Of a DNA stretch of 64,000 bases, positions 26,722 to 35,106 are shown one piece after another. The position numbers and the translations under genes are program-made. The notes under the pieces are model-generated. The model did no database searches and was not told where the DNA came from. It saw nothing but the letters and a program-made list of their open reading frames with translations. The stretch comes from Terracoccus luteus. Its GTDB lineage: Bacteria; Actinomycetota; Actinomycetes; Actinomycetales; Dermatophilaceae. The stretch is taken from positions 2,108,001 through 2,172,000 of the forward strand of contig NZ_RBXT01000001.1 in assembly GCF_003635045.1 (NCBI RefSeq). The letters are read 5' to 3'. Position 1 is the first letter of the stretch; every line of letters starts with the position of its first letter.

Positions 26722-27614
26722 CCGCCTCGACCCGGCCGGTGGTCGCCATCGCGTCCGTCGTCGTCCCCGCCCACGACGAGGCGACCGTCATCGACCGGCT
26801 GCTCGAGTCGCTCACCCGCGACGGCGCACCGCTGCGTGTCGTCGTGGCCTGCAACGGCTGCCACGACCACACGGCCGACCGGGCCCGTGCTCACGCCGCG
26901 CGCTCGAGCGTTGTCGACGTCACCGTCGTCGACATCGACCGGCCCTCGAAGGCGGCGGCCCTGCGCGCGGCCGAGCGGCTCGACCTCCCGCTCCCCCGCC
27001 TGTTCGTCGACGCCGACGTCGTCGTCACCTCGGCCGCGGCGGTCGCCGTCGCCGAGGCGCTGCGCAGCGGACCGGCCCTCGCCGCCCGCCCCCCGCTGCG
27101 TTACGACACCGAGGGCGCCGACGTGTGGGTGCGCGCCTACTACCGGGCGCGCAGTCGCACCCCCGCACTCACCTCGTCGCTGTGGGGCGCCGGCTTCTAC
27201 GGCGTCGGCGAGGCCGGACGCGCGCGGTGGGGCGAGTTCCCCGACGTCGGCGCCGACGACCTCTTCGTCGACTCCCTCTTCTCCCCCGACGAGGTCACCA
27301 TCGTCGACACGGACCCAGTGGTGGTGCGCACACCCCGCGGCGTCGGGGCACTGCTGCGCGTGCTGCAGCGGGTGCACAGCCCGAGTCATCGCACGACGGA
27401 TGCCGGCGCCGCCGGTTGGCCCGGTGCGCCGAACCGGTCGTCGGCGGGGTCGAGCCGCAGCTCGCTCGGCGCCGTCGTGCGCGCCAACGCCCGGCGACCC
27501 GCCCACGCGGCCGACCTCGTCGTCTACGTGGGCCTGTCGGTTCTCGCGCGAATCGGGCTGCGCGTCATGCGAACTCGGACGACCTGGCACCGCGACAACT
27601 CCAGTAGGAGATGA
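26718..27614 (+). CDS. GT2 glycosyltransferase
   Basis: A GTG at 26718 overlaps the previous stop (GTGA), giving 298 residues beginning just before the conserved ASVVVPAHDEATVIDRLL. Other GT-A features are ACNGCHDHTAD, RPSKAAALRAAERL, and the LFVDADVVV metal site. The C-terminal part has GADDLFVDSLF, where the Asp residues may be catalytic, and ends with a hydrophobic, basic segment. The stop overlaps the next gene's ATG (ATGA). It probably adds one sugar of the same repeat unit as its neighbours. Confidence 0.85.
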   Translation: MTASTRPVVAIASVVVPAHDEATVIDRLLESLTRDGAPLRVVVACNGCHDHTADRARAHAARSSVVDVTVVDIDRPSKAAALRAAERLDLPLPRLFVDADVVVTSAAAVAVAEALRSGPALAARPPLRYDTEGADVWVRAYYRARSRTPALTSSLWGAGFYGVGEAGRARWGEFPDVGADDLFVDSLFSPDEVTIVDTDPVVVRTPRGVGALLRVLQRVHSPSHRTTDAGAAGWPGAPNRSSAGSSRSSLGAVVRANARRPAHAADLVVYVGLSVLARIGLRVMRTRTTWHRDNSSRR

Positions 27615-28177
27615 GAGCATCAGTAAAGGAACCAGTCACGGCGTCGACCAACCTACGCGTCCTTCTCGTGCAGAGTCGTGGTCGCAGCATCACCCCTCGA
27701 GACGAGCACAGACGTCGACAGGATGCCGGCGAGGAACCGCGCAGCCTTCTTCTGGCCGAGGTGCTGGGTGCCGACCTCCTCGATGAGGAAGCACTCAACG
27801 AGGTCGGACCGCTTCGTGCACGTGTCTACCGACGACTTCCCTCCTTTGTCGCGCAGGCGGTGGAGGCGAGACTGTCGGCCAGTAGATACGACATCGTGCT
27901 GAGCTGGTCCGAACGCCATTCAGTTGCGTTGGCTGTGCTCTTCACTCTGGCCCCCAGCCGGACCAAGCATGTGACGATGACCAGCCTCATGTCCAAGCCG
28001 TCCGTCGGTTGGCCGTACCGGCTCTTTCGCCGGGGCATCACGCACATCATCACGTGGAGCTCGGTCCAGCAGCAGGTGGCTGTCGGCCTCGGTTACGGCC
28101 GGGGGCGTGTCTCCTACGTCCCACATCCGGTCGACTGCCGCTTCTACACACCTGGGGACTGCTGCACGGATAGGTGA
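27611..28177 (+). pseudogene. GT4 glycosyltransferase, 5' part, interrupted by IS3-family element
   Basis: The gene starts at an ATG overlapping the previous stop. It codes for an acceptor-binding half (LRVLLVQSRGRSITPRDEH, YDIVLSWSERHSVAL, WPYRLFRRGITHIITWSSVQ) up to VPHPVDCRFYTP, the hinge of GT4 enzymes. At 28155 the insertion begins and the frame runs into IS sequence, ending after GDCCTDR at 28177. Only residues 1-181 are native. Joining to the part from 29437 restores one uninterrupted 403-residue frame, so this is a recently disrupted gene. The truncated product lacks the donor-binding domain and should be inactive. Confidence 0.9.
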
Positions 28178-28223
28178 CATCTGATCTGCGTCGATGTGTG
28201 TCGGCGCTGGAAGGATGTGCACC

Positions 28224-28517
28224 ATGCCCAAGGCGTTCCCCAACGAGTTCCGCGAGGACGTAATCCGGGTCTTCAAGGACTCGGAGGCCTCTGTCGCCCA
28301 GGTCGCAAAAGACTTCGGCATCTCGCCCTCGTGTCTGAAGCGGTGGCTAGCGATCGATGAGCGCAGGTCGACCAGCGCGTCCATCCCGGCAAGGACTGCG
28401 AGCGAGTCCGATGCCCTGCGCGAGGCGAACAAACGGATCAAGCTGCTCGAGCAGGAGAACGAGGTCCTGCGCCGCGCGGCCGCCTACCTCTCGCAGGCGC
28501 ACCTGCCGGGAAAATGA
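28224..28517 (+). CDS. IS3-family transposase OrfA
   Basis: The ATG at 28224 has GGAAGG about nine bases upstream. The 97-residue protein has a helix-turn-helix (FPNEFREDVIRVFKDSE...VAKDFGISPSCLKRWL, residues about 5-48) that binds the terminal repeats, then a leucine-zipper-like helix (LREANKRIKLLEQENEVLRR). Its end contains the heptamer G-GGA-AAA directly followed by the TGA stop, a fitting site for programmed -1 frameshifting into orfB, which would make the OrfAB fusion transposase. The TGA also overlaps the ATG of orfB. Confidence 0.92.
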   Translation: MPKAFPNEFREDVIRVFKDSEASVAQVAKDFGISPSCLKRWLAIDERRSTSASIPARTASESDALREANKRIKLLEQENEVLRRAAAYLSQAHLPGK

Positions 28518-29401
28518 TGTACCCGCTCGTCCGCGAGCTCGCCAGTGACGGGATCCCTGTCACGGTGACGTGCCGGGTACTGAAGATCGCCCGTCAGCCC
28601 TACTACCGCTGGCTCGCCAACCCGGTCACCGCCGGCGAGCTGACCGCGGCGTACCGGGCGAACGCCTTGTTCGACGCCCACCGCGACGACCCGGAGTTCG
28701 GCTACCGGTTCCTCGTCGACGAAGGCCGCGATGCTGGCGAGGCGATGGCCGAACGGACCGCGTGGAAACTGTGCTCACAGCAGGGCTGGTGGTCCACGTT
28801 CGGAAAGAAGCGCGGACGAAACGGCAAGACGCCGGGCCCGCCGGTCCACGACGACCTGGTGGAGCGGGAGTTCACCGCTCCGGCCCCGAACCGCCTGTGG
28901 CTCAGCGACATCACCGAGCACTGGACCGGCGAGGGCAAGCTCTACCTGTGCGCGGTCAAGGACGTCTACTCCAACCGCATCGTCGGCTACTCCATCGACT
29001 CACGGATGAAGTCCTCCCTCGCCGTCGCAGCCCTGGACAACGCCGTGGCCCGCCGCCACGCTGACGGCGCGGACGTGGCCGGCTGCGTCCTGCACACGGA
29101 TCGCGGGTCACAGTTCCGGTCCAGGAAACTGGTCCACCAGCTGCACCGCCACGGCATGGTCGGCTCGATGGGCCGCGTCGGGGCGGCCGGGGACAACGCG
29201 GCCATGGAATCGTTCTTCGCGCTGCTGCAGAAGAACGTCCTGAACCGCCGGGCTTGGCCCACCCGCGAGGAGCTGCGGATCGCGATCGTCACCTGGATCG
29301 AACGGACCTACCACCGCCGCCGGCGGCAAGCCCGCCTCGGGCGGTTGACCCCGGTCGAATACGAGCTGATCATGACGACAACCGCCACTCAGGCGGCCTA
29401 A
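28514..29401 (+). CDS. IS3-family transposase OrfB (DDE integrase domain)
   Basis: A 295-residue protein in the -1 frame relative to orfA, starting in an ATGA overlap. The N-terminal part is the HTH_21-like region (YRFLVDEGRDAGEAMAERTA). The catalytic core has all three acidic residues: Asp in LWLSDITEHW, Asp in CVLHTDRGSQF and Glu in NAAMESFFALLQK, followed by the usual YHRRRRQARLGRLTPVEYE tail. It catalyses strand transfer during copy-out-paste-in transposition, mostly as an OrfAB fusion. No frameshift or stop disrupts it. Confidence 0.93.
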   Translation: MMYPLVRELASDGIPVTVTCRVLKIARQPYYRWLANPVTAGELTAAYRANALFDAHRDDPEFGYRFLVDEGRDAGEAMAERTAWKLCSQQGWWSTFGKKRGRNGKTPGPPVHDDLVEREFTAPAPNRLWLSDITEHWTGEGKLYLCAVKDVYSNRIVGYSIDSRMKSSLAVAALDNAVARRHADGADVAGCVLHTDRGSQFRSRKLVHQLHRHGMVGSMGRVGAAGDNAAMESFFALLQKNVLNRRAWPTREELRIAIVTWIERTYHRRRRQARLGRLTPVEYELIMTTTATQAA

Positions 29402-29436
29402 CTGAAACCGTCACCTATCCGTGCAGCAGTCCCCTG

Positions 29437-30104
29437 CGCGCGTGCCGCGCCGTGGGATCTTCTCCGCCGGCTCGACCATGCGCGACTTCCCCACCCTCAT
29501 CGAGGCCGCTGAGGGCCTCTCCACGCAAATCCGTATCGCGGCTTCGCTGGTCGTGCATCTAGGCGGGCTGAGGGCGACCGTGACGGACGTGCGTGAGACC
29601 TTGCCGGCTCGCGCGGACGTCAGCGTGAGCCAGCTGACCGCCCTCGAGCTCCGCGATGCGTACCGGGCGGCCGAAGTCGTCGTGGTACCTCTCTACCCGT
29701 CTGACATGGACAACGGTGTCAACGTCATCCTCGAGGCGATGGCTGCCGGTCGTCCGGTCGTCGCCTCTCGCATCCCGGGGCAGGTCGACGTCATCACGCA
29801 CGGGAAGACCGGGTACTACGTCGATCCCGAGAACCCGGAGGACCTGCGGCGCATGCTCGTCCACCTGAGAGACAACCCAGAAGAAGCGGAACGTGTGGCG
29901 GACGAGGGTCGGCGATACGTCGCGAGCGTCCACGATCTCGAGACGTTCGCCGACAACGTGCGCGCCCGGCTCATCGAGATCAACGGGGGGCAGAGCTCGC
30001 GAGCCACCCCCTGGTGGGCCGAAGCCTCGGTTAGTCCTGACAGCCTCCGCACGAGCGGGTGCAGGCGGTCTCAGACGGCCGGACGTCTCCGTGCCAGTCG
30101 GTAG
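29437..30104 (+). pseudogene. GT4 glycosyltransferase, 3' part, separated by the IS element
   Basis: This is the donor-binding half of the gene begun at 27611. It resumes one base into a codon after the duplicated CTG: ARVPRRGIFSAGSTMRDFPT, then VVPLYPSDMDNGVNVILEAM, with Glu of the EX7E-like motif, and RPVVASRIPGQVDVITHGKT. It has no own start with a convincing ribosome site, so it is probably not translated as a functional protein. The last 11 codons overlap the end of the convergent polymerase gene by 34 bases. Codon use is like its neighbours, which again marks the disruption as recent. Confidence 0.88.
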
Positions 30105-31420
30105 AAGCCGCCGGACAGGCCGAGCATCAGGACGAGGCACCCGGCCGACTGTGGGAAGGCGAAGAGGTCGAAGAAGCCGATGGACATCGTCCCGGCGAGC
30201 AGGCCCGCCAACAAGGCCTGGGCCAGCTCACGGTCGCGGCGGGCGGTGACCAGACGTCGCGTACGGACGGCACACACCATGCCGGTCACGAGCAGGGCGA
30301 TCAGGAAGGCCAGCCCGACCGCACCGGTCTCCATCGTGAACTGCAGGTAGCCGTTGTCGAAGATGTAGTACCGCGGGATGAAGGTGCCGTACCCCCGGCC
30401 GAACCAGGGGTTCTGCAGGAACATCTCCCACGCGTAGTCGTAGCCGGCGGTGCGTGACAGCACGCTCGGGTCGTTGGCGGCGCCGGCGAAAAGACCCCGG
30501 ATGGTCCCTGCCAGACCGGGTACCGCGACCGCGGCGCCGGCCAGACCGACCAGCCCGACCGCAGCGGCCACCCACCTGGCCCGCGTCGACCACAGCACGG
30601 ACAGGGTCACGAGCACGACCGCCGTGCAGATCAGCGCGGTGCGCGAGAAGGACATGAGGACGGCCAGCAGCATGACGACCACCCGGAACCACGGCCAGAA
30701 CCGTCGGCCCTCCGTGGTGCGCGCCTGGGTGATGGCGAGCGGCAGGAGCATCGACAGCACGGCACCGAACTCGATGGGGTGCACCGACGTGCCGCTCGGC
30801 CGCAGGAACGCCCCGCGGGCGATGAGCGAGCCGTCGGGGTTGGCGATGGTGAGCCCCGGTGGGATGAGCCGGTCGACCCACAGCTGGCCGGTGGCCACCT
30901 GCACGAGCGCGACGACGGCGACGGCGCCCGCCCCGATGGTGATCCGGTTGACGAGGACGTGCAGCCGCTCCTTCGAGGCGATGCCGTCGGTCGCGGCGAG
31001 GACGATGCCCATGACGGCGACGAACCGGATGAGGCCGCTGTCGGCCGGCATCACCTCGTCCGACATGAGCGGCTGGACCATGGCGTGGCGGTAGACGACG
31101 AGCATGAGCAGCAGCAGCGCGAGCGCCGCCCGACGGACCGGCTGCGCGAACCGCGCCTCCGGCTCCGACCGGTGCAGGTGGTGCCACACCCACCACACGA
31201 AGACCCCGAGCGCCACGACGTTCGCGGGCGCGCCGACGCTGCCGAGCGGCGCGAAGGTGGCCTGCGCCGGGATGGCGAGCATGAGGGTGAAGTAGACGGT
31301 GAGAACCGCTGCGGCGTCGATGGGTTCGCGCTGCCCGGGCGGCGTGGCCGCTCGTCGCTCGGCCGCCGACGCCGGGGCGCGCCCGGCGTCCGGGCGCGAC
31401 GCGGGACGCAGCAGCGCCAT
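30071..31420 (-). CDS. O-antigen ligase / Wzy_C family membrane protein
   Basis: The 449-residue protein has about eleven hydrophobic segments. The large loop and its flanks carry PF04932-type features: MSFSRTALICTAVVLVTLSV, then SRTAGYDYAWEMFLQNPWFGRGYGTF (split here over neighbouring segments) and DNGYLQFTMETGAVGLAFL. Such proteins polymerise lipid-linked repeats or ligate glycans to an acceptor on the outer membrane face. It is coupled to the upstream Wzz-like gene by a one-base stop/start overlap (TGATG), which supports a polymerase role. It is the second such enzyme in the window. Confidence 0.85.
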   Translation of the reverse strand: MALLRPASRPDAGRAPASAAERRAATPPGQREPIDAAAVLTVYFTLMLAIPAQATFAPLGSVGAPANVVALGVFVWWVWHHLHRSEPEARFAQPVRRAALALLLLMLVVYRHAMVQPLMSDEVMPADSGLIRFVAVMGIVLAATDGIASKERLHVLVNRITIGAGAVAVVALVQVATGQLWVDRLIPPGLTIANPDGSLIARGAFLRPSGTSVHPIEFGAVLSMLLPLAITQARTTEGRRFWPWFRVVVMLLAVLMSFSRTALICTAVVLVTLSVLWSTRARWVAAAVGLVGLAGAAVAVPGLAGTIRGLFAGAANDPSVLSRTAGYDYAWEMFLQNPWFGRGYGTFIPRYYIFDNGYLQFTMETGAVGLAFLIALLVTGMVCAVRTRRLVTARRDRELAQALLAGLLAGTMSIGFFDLFAFPQSAGCLVLMLGLSGGFYRLARRRPAV

Positions 31421-32337
31421 CAGCGTCGGGGTGTGCGAACGCCGGCCGGGGCCAGCTCACGGTCGACCCCGTCGTCCGTCGCCGAGGGGTCGACCCGCAC
31501 GGACCGGGCGCCCCGTCCTGTCCGCTTGCGCGGACCCTGCGCGGCGCCGTACGCACCGGCGACACCGTCCGCGGCATCCGCGGCATCGGTGTCGGTGACC
31601 GGGCGGGCGGGACCGTCCTCCGCCGGTCCGTCCTCGACGCCATCGACGCGCTCCACGTCCTCCGCGGCACCATCACCGGCGGCCGCGCTTGACTCGCCCA
31701 CCACGGGCGCCGACCGCCCCCGGCGGGCCCGCAGCCCGTCGCCGAGCGCGATGAGCAGCAGGCCGGCGAGGGCGACCCCGGCGGCCCCGACAACGCCGAT
31801 CTGCACCTGCTTCTTGTGCTCGGCGGTGGGCTCCGTGTCTGACGCGAGCCGGAACGAGCCGATCTGGTTGGCGTCGGTGATGCCGAGGCTCTTCTGCAGA
31901 CGCACGAGCTCGGTGCCCGCCGTGCGCGTCACGAGCTCGATCGCCTCGATGGCGCCCTCGCTGCTCGGGGCCTCGACGGTCAGCACGATGATCGGCCCCG
32001 ACGAGAGCGCGTCGGCGACGGCCTCGTACGTCGCTCCGGGCACCTGCTCGGTGATCCCGTCGGCCACCCTCTGGCTGCGCAGCGACGTCAGCAGCAGGTC
32101 GCGGGACTGCGTGAGGGAGCCGAGGTAGAGGAGAGGGTTCTCGGGGGCGTACTCGGAGGGCGCCGCCTCCTTGTCGGCGGGCGCCTCCGGCGGGATCAGC
32201 ACGACCGACGACGTCGCCGAGTACGTCGGCCCGACCACCTGGGTGAGACCGGCACCGGCGGCGACCGCGAGCAGCAGCACGGCAAGCGTGAGGTACCAGC
32301 GACGCAGCAGCGTCGACGCGAACACGCGTAGGTCCAC
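31420..32337 (-). CDS. Wzz-type chain-length determinant without kinase
   Basis: The GTG at 32337 has GAGGGGGG five bases upstream and begins right at the first membrane helix (LLRRWYLTLAVLLLAVAAGA). The 305-residue protein has the Wzz topology: helix at about 12-32, a periplasm-equivalent domain (VVGPTYSATSSVVLIPPEA, then TVEAPSSEGAIEAIELV), and a second helix at about 178-198. The remaining 105 residues are an acidic, Ala/Asp/Glu-rich cytoplasmic tail with no Walker motif. It sets polymer length together with the coupled polymerase gene. Confidence 0.82.
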   Translation of the reverse strand: MDLRVFASTLLRRWYLTLAVLLLAVAAGAGLTQVVGPTYSATSSVVLIPPEAPADKEAAPSEYAPENPLLYLGSLTQSRDLLLTSLRSQRVADGITEQVPGATYEAVADALSSGPIIVLTVEAPSSEGAIEAIELVTRTAGTELVRLQKSLGITDANQIGSFRLASDTEPTAEHKKQVQIGVVGAAGVALAGLLLIALGDGLRARRGRSAPVVGESSAAAGDGAAEDVERVDGVEDGPAEDGPARPVTDTDAADAADGVAGAYGAAQGPRKRTGRGARSVRVDPSATDDGVDRELAPAGVRTPRR

Positions 32338-32463
32338 GAGACCCCCCTCTGACGAGCTCTGGGCTGCCCTCCCCGGCCGTTCTCGATTCTCACACAGGCG
32401 AATCGGCCCCGTGCCAGAATCGGCGAGGTGCTCACAACCGACGTGACACGCCCAGAGGCACGG

Positions 32464-33180
32464 ATGAAAGGGCCGCTCGTGACCTCCCGTCGCTTCCTGC
32501 AGCTCGTGCGCCGCTTCTGGTTCGTCGTCGCGCTCGGCGTGGCCGTCGCCGGGCTGCTCGCGCTGCGCACCGCGCCCGAGACGGTGTTCTGGGTCAAGCA
32601 GTCCGTCACCGTCGTCCAGCCCGCCGAGCCCACGACGCCCAAGACGCTGGAGGACCTCCCGTCGACCGCCGTGCCGGCGGCCACCGTCCTCATGCAGATC
32701 GTCAACGGCAACCACAGCGCGCCGCGGTCCAACGCCGCGGACGCCACCCTCTACGGGGAGGGCAAGCGGGATGCCGTGTCCGCGCGCCTCCGCGACGTCG
32801 GGGGCCAGTGGGGCTCGGTCATCCCGAACCCGATCATCGACGTCCAGGTCGTCGGGCCGACACCGGAGGGCGTCAGCGCGCAGCTCACGGCCGAGACCGA
32901 CCGCATCGCGACCGCCCTGGCCACCCTGCAGCAGCGGCTGCACGTCGACCCGACGCGGCAGCTCGTCATCCAGCCGCCACAGGTCGGGCCGAGCGTCGTC
33001 GAGGTCTCGGGCAGCCGCACCCGGGCCCGTGCCGCCACGGTGGCGATCGTGCTGCTCGCCACCGGCACCCTCCTCGTGGCCCTCGACCGCCTGCCGACCC
33101 GGGCCGCACGGCGGTCGCGCCGGACCCCCGCGGGCCCGGCGAGCCGTGCCCCCCGCATCCTGGAGCGCAGGCCCGCATGA
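32464..33180 (+). CDS. Wzz-like membrane protein, short and divergent
   Basis: With the ATG at 32464 (AGAGG six bases upstream; a GTG at 32428 is possible) the product has about 238 residues. It has an N-terminal helix (RRFWFVVALGVAVAGLLALR), a 150-residue external part, a second helix near residue 190 (RAATVAIVLLATGTLLVALD) and a short basic tail. This is Wzz topology but the external part is divergent (SVTVVQPAEPTTPKTLEDL). It has no kinase domain. It is divergent from the Wzz gene at 31420-32337 and overlaps the following rhamnosyltransferase-like gene, so the two may work as a pair. Confidence 0.68.
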   Translation: MKGPLVTSRRFLQLVRRFWFVVALGVAVAGLLALRTAPETVFWVKQSVTVVQPAEPTTPKTLEDLPSTAVPAATVLMQIVNGNHSAPRSNAADATLYGEGKRDAVSARLRDVGGQWGSVIPNPIIDVQVVGPTPEGVSAQLTAETDRIATALATLQQRLHVDPTRQLVIQPPQVGPSVVEVSGSRTRARAATVAIVLLATGTLLVALDRLPTRAARRSRRTPAGPASRAPRILERRPA

Positions 33181-34037
33181 CGACCCAGGTGCTCCTCACC
33201 CGCTACAACCTCCCGAGCCCTGGGGTCGAGAGCCTCATCCGGGCCCGGGACGGATGGCTGCGTGAGCGGACCGAGCTCTTCCTGCGCTACACGGTCCCCT
33301 CCGTGCGGGCCCAGACCTGCCGCGACTTCTCGTGGCTGGTCTACCTCGACCCCGAGTCACCCGCCTGGCTCGTCGAGCTGATGTCCTCGCTCGAGGCGGA
33401 GTCGCTGCTGACCCCGCTGTACCGGACGTCGGTGCCCCCGGACGAGCTGGTCGCCGACCTGCGGGCCGTGGCCGGCGACGACGACGGGGGCCTGATCACG
33501 ACCAACCTCGACAACGACGACGGTCTGGCCCGTGACCTCGTCGAGCGGCTGAGAGCCGCCCACGTGCCCGGCTCCCCCGCCGCCGTCTACGTCGACCACG
33601 GGGTCATCCTCAGCGGGGACGCGCTCTACCTCCGCCGCGACCGCGAGAACGCCTTCTGCAGCGTCGCCGAGGACCTCACTGCGCCGGTCACCTGCTGGGC
33701 CGACTGGCACAACCGTCTCCACCTGCACCTGCCCGTGCGCCACCTCGGTGGTCCGCCCGGGTGGCTGCAGGTCATCCACGGCACCAACGTCAGCAACCGG
33801 GTGCGGGGGCGACGGGTCGGCCGGCGGCGGTACGAGTCCGCGTTCGGCGGGCTGCTGGACCAGGTGAGCGAGCCGTCGGCGACCACGCTCGGGCGTGACC
33901 TGCTCGTGGGCTGGCCCTACCGCACCGTCCGTGACGTCGGGCGCTCCACCCTGCGCGAGGCGATTGTCCGCGTCGGCGGCAAGGAGGGGCTCGACCGCCT
34001 CAAGGACCGGCTGGCGGCCCGCTCCACGGCGGGCTGA
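33177..34037 (+). CDS. Putative rhamnosyltransferase (PF11316-like)
   Basis: A 286-residue protein starting in an ATGA overlap. It opens with VLLTRYNLPSPGVESL, then WLRERTELFLRYTVPSVRAQ and DFSWLVYLDPESP, and has TNLDNDDGLARDLVERL, where DND is the metal-binding acidic cluster. That pattern matches the putative rhamnosyltransferase family (GT-A-like), which occurs in capsule and O-antigen loci. It sits between the Wzz-like gene and the phosphodiesterase-like membrane protein, with four-base spacing to the latter, and appears to be in one operon with both. Confidence 0.78.
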   Translation: MTTQVLLTRYNLPSPGVESLIRARDGWLRERTELFLRYTVPSVRAQTCRDFSWLVYLDPESPAWLVELMSSLEAESLLTPLYRTSVPPDELVADLRAVAGDDDGGLITTNLDNDDGLARDLVERLRAAHVPGSPAAVYVDHGVILSGDALYLRRDRENAFCSVAEDLTAPVTCWADWHNRLHLHLPVRHLGGPPGWLQVIHGTNVSNRVRGRRVGRRRYESAFGGLLDQVSEPSATTLGRDLLVGWPYRTVRDVGRSTLREAIVRVGGKEGLDRLKDRLAARSTAG

Positions 34038-34040
34038 GCG

Positions 34041-35099
34041 GTGGGGGCCGGCGGGCGCCGGGCCGTCGGCGCGCTCGCGGCGACGGCGACGCTGCTGCTC
34101 GTGCCGGTCGTGGCCGCGCTGACGCTCGCCCGGCTCCGTGAGCCGTGGACCGGGCGCGAAGTCGAGCTGGCCGCCCTCACACCCTGGGGGTTGCCGGCAT
34201 CCGGGCTGCTCGTCGTCGTCGCGCTGCTAGCCACCGCCTGCGCACGCCAGTGGTGGCGTCTCATACTCGGGTTCGTCGCTGCGACAAGCGTTCTCGCGCT
34301 CGTGACCCACGCCGTGTGGCTGGCCCCGTTCTTCTCCGGAGACCCGCCGACCGGCCCGACCGGGCAGGCCGGGAAGAGCGACCGGCTCGTCGTCATGACG
34401 CAGAACCTCGAGTACGGCAGCGCGGCGTCACTCGTCGACGTCGTGCGCGCGAACGCCGTCGACGTCCTCGTGCTCGTCGACCTCACTCCCGACGGCCGGT
34501 CGGCCGTGATCGCCTCGGGCCTGACCGCCCGGCTCCCCTTCACCGTCGGCGCGGACGGCGGCTCGCTCGTGCTGAGCCGATACCGCCTCGGCGCCGACCG
34601 GCTCATCTCCGGCGGCGGCGACTCCCGCGAGCTGACGGTCGAGACCCCCATGATGGGGGCCGTCGACCTCGTGGCCCTGCACCCGACCCCGCCCTACCAG
34701 GGCGGGGCGTGGCGCCACGACTACGGCGAGATCCTCGGCCGGCTGCGCGAGTCGGGGCGGGTGCGACCCGACCGGCCCCGCGTCGTCGCGGGTGACCTCA
34801 ACGCGACCGCCGACCACGTCGCCCTGCAGCAGGTGCTGTCGCTCGGCTACCGCGACGCCGTCGAGCAGGCGGATGCCGGGTGGCAACCGACGTTTCCAGC
34901 GCCCGGCGCCGTACGCCGTCTCGGGCTGCCGGTCCCCCCGCTCGTGCAGATCGACCACGTGCTCGTCTCCGCGGGTCTGCGCGCCCACGACGTGCACAGG
35001 GTCGCGGTGGCGGGGGCGGACCACCTCGGGGTGGTCGCCGTCGTCACCCCCGCGACCGGCGACGCCGGCACGGCGACCGGGACACCGCCGCTGGGCTGA
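34041..35099 (+). CDS. Membrane-anchored endonuclease/exonuclease/phosphatase-fold protein
   Basis: A GTG three bases after the previous stop gives 352 residues. The first 105 contain about three membrane helices. The rest is an EEP-fold domain: MTQNLEYG (Asn of the first motif), ALHPTPP (His), VVAGDLNATADH (Asp and Asn), and near the end QIDHVLVS and ADHLGVVAVV (Asp/His). The Glu that usually binds metal after the first strand appears to be Asp (VLVLVDLTPDG). Similar membrane proteins are often called endonucleases but are probably extracytoplasmic phosphodiesterases acting on lipids or glycans. It ends eight bases from the convergent flippase gene. Confidence 0.78.
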   Translation: MGAGGRRAVGALAATATLLLVPVVAALTLARLREPWTGREVELAALTPWGLPASGLLVVVALLATACARQWWRLILGFVAATSVLALVTHAVWLAPFFSGDPPTGPTGQAGKSDRLVVMTQNLEYGSAASLVDVVRANAVDVLVLVDLTPDGRSAVIASGLTARLPFTVGADGGSLVLSRYRLGADRLISGGGDSRELTVETPMMGAVDLVALHPTPPYQGGAWRHDYGEILGRLRESGRVRPDRPRVVAGDLNATADHVALQQVLSLGYRDAVEQADAGWQPTFPAPGAVRRLGLPVPPLVQIDHVLVSAGLRAHDVHRVAVAGADHLGVVAVVTPATGDAGTATGTPPLG

Positions 35100-35106
35100 G
35101 CCCCTC

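Larger units (their letters stand above)
28155..29433 (+). mobile_element. IS3-family insertion sequence, 1279 bp
   Basis: The element has perfect 24-bp terminal inverted repeats (28155-28178 and 29410-29433, outer ends GGGACTGCTGCACGG) and a 3-bp target duplication CTG at 28152-28154 and 29434-29436. It carries two overlapping genes, orfA and orfB, as in the IS3 family, and its length is normal for the family (1.2-1.5 kb). Both genes and both ends look intact, so it is probably mobile. Removing the element plus one CTG restores the interrupted glycosyltransferase in frame, so the insertion is precise and young. Confidence 0.93.

Noticed and set aside
28151-28155. 4-bp target duplication CCTG for the IS element
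   Set aside because: It would leave terminal repeats out of register by one base. A 3-bp CTG duplication gives perfect 24-bp ends and restores the reading frame.
29421-30104. Independent glycosyltransferase gene starting at 29421
   Set aside because: The start lies inside the IS terminal repeat. The native part begins at 29437 and joins in frame with the 5' part, so it is one broken gene.
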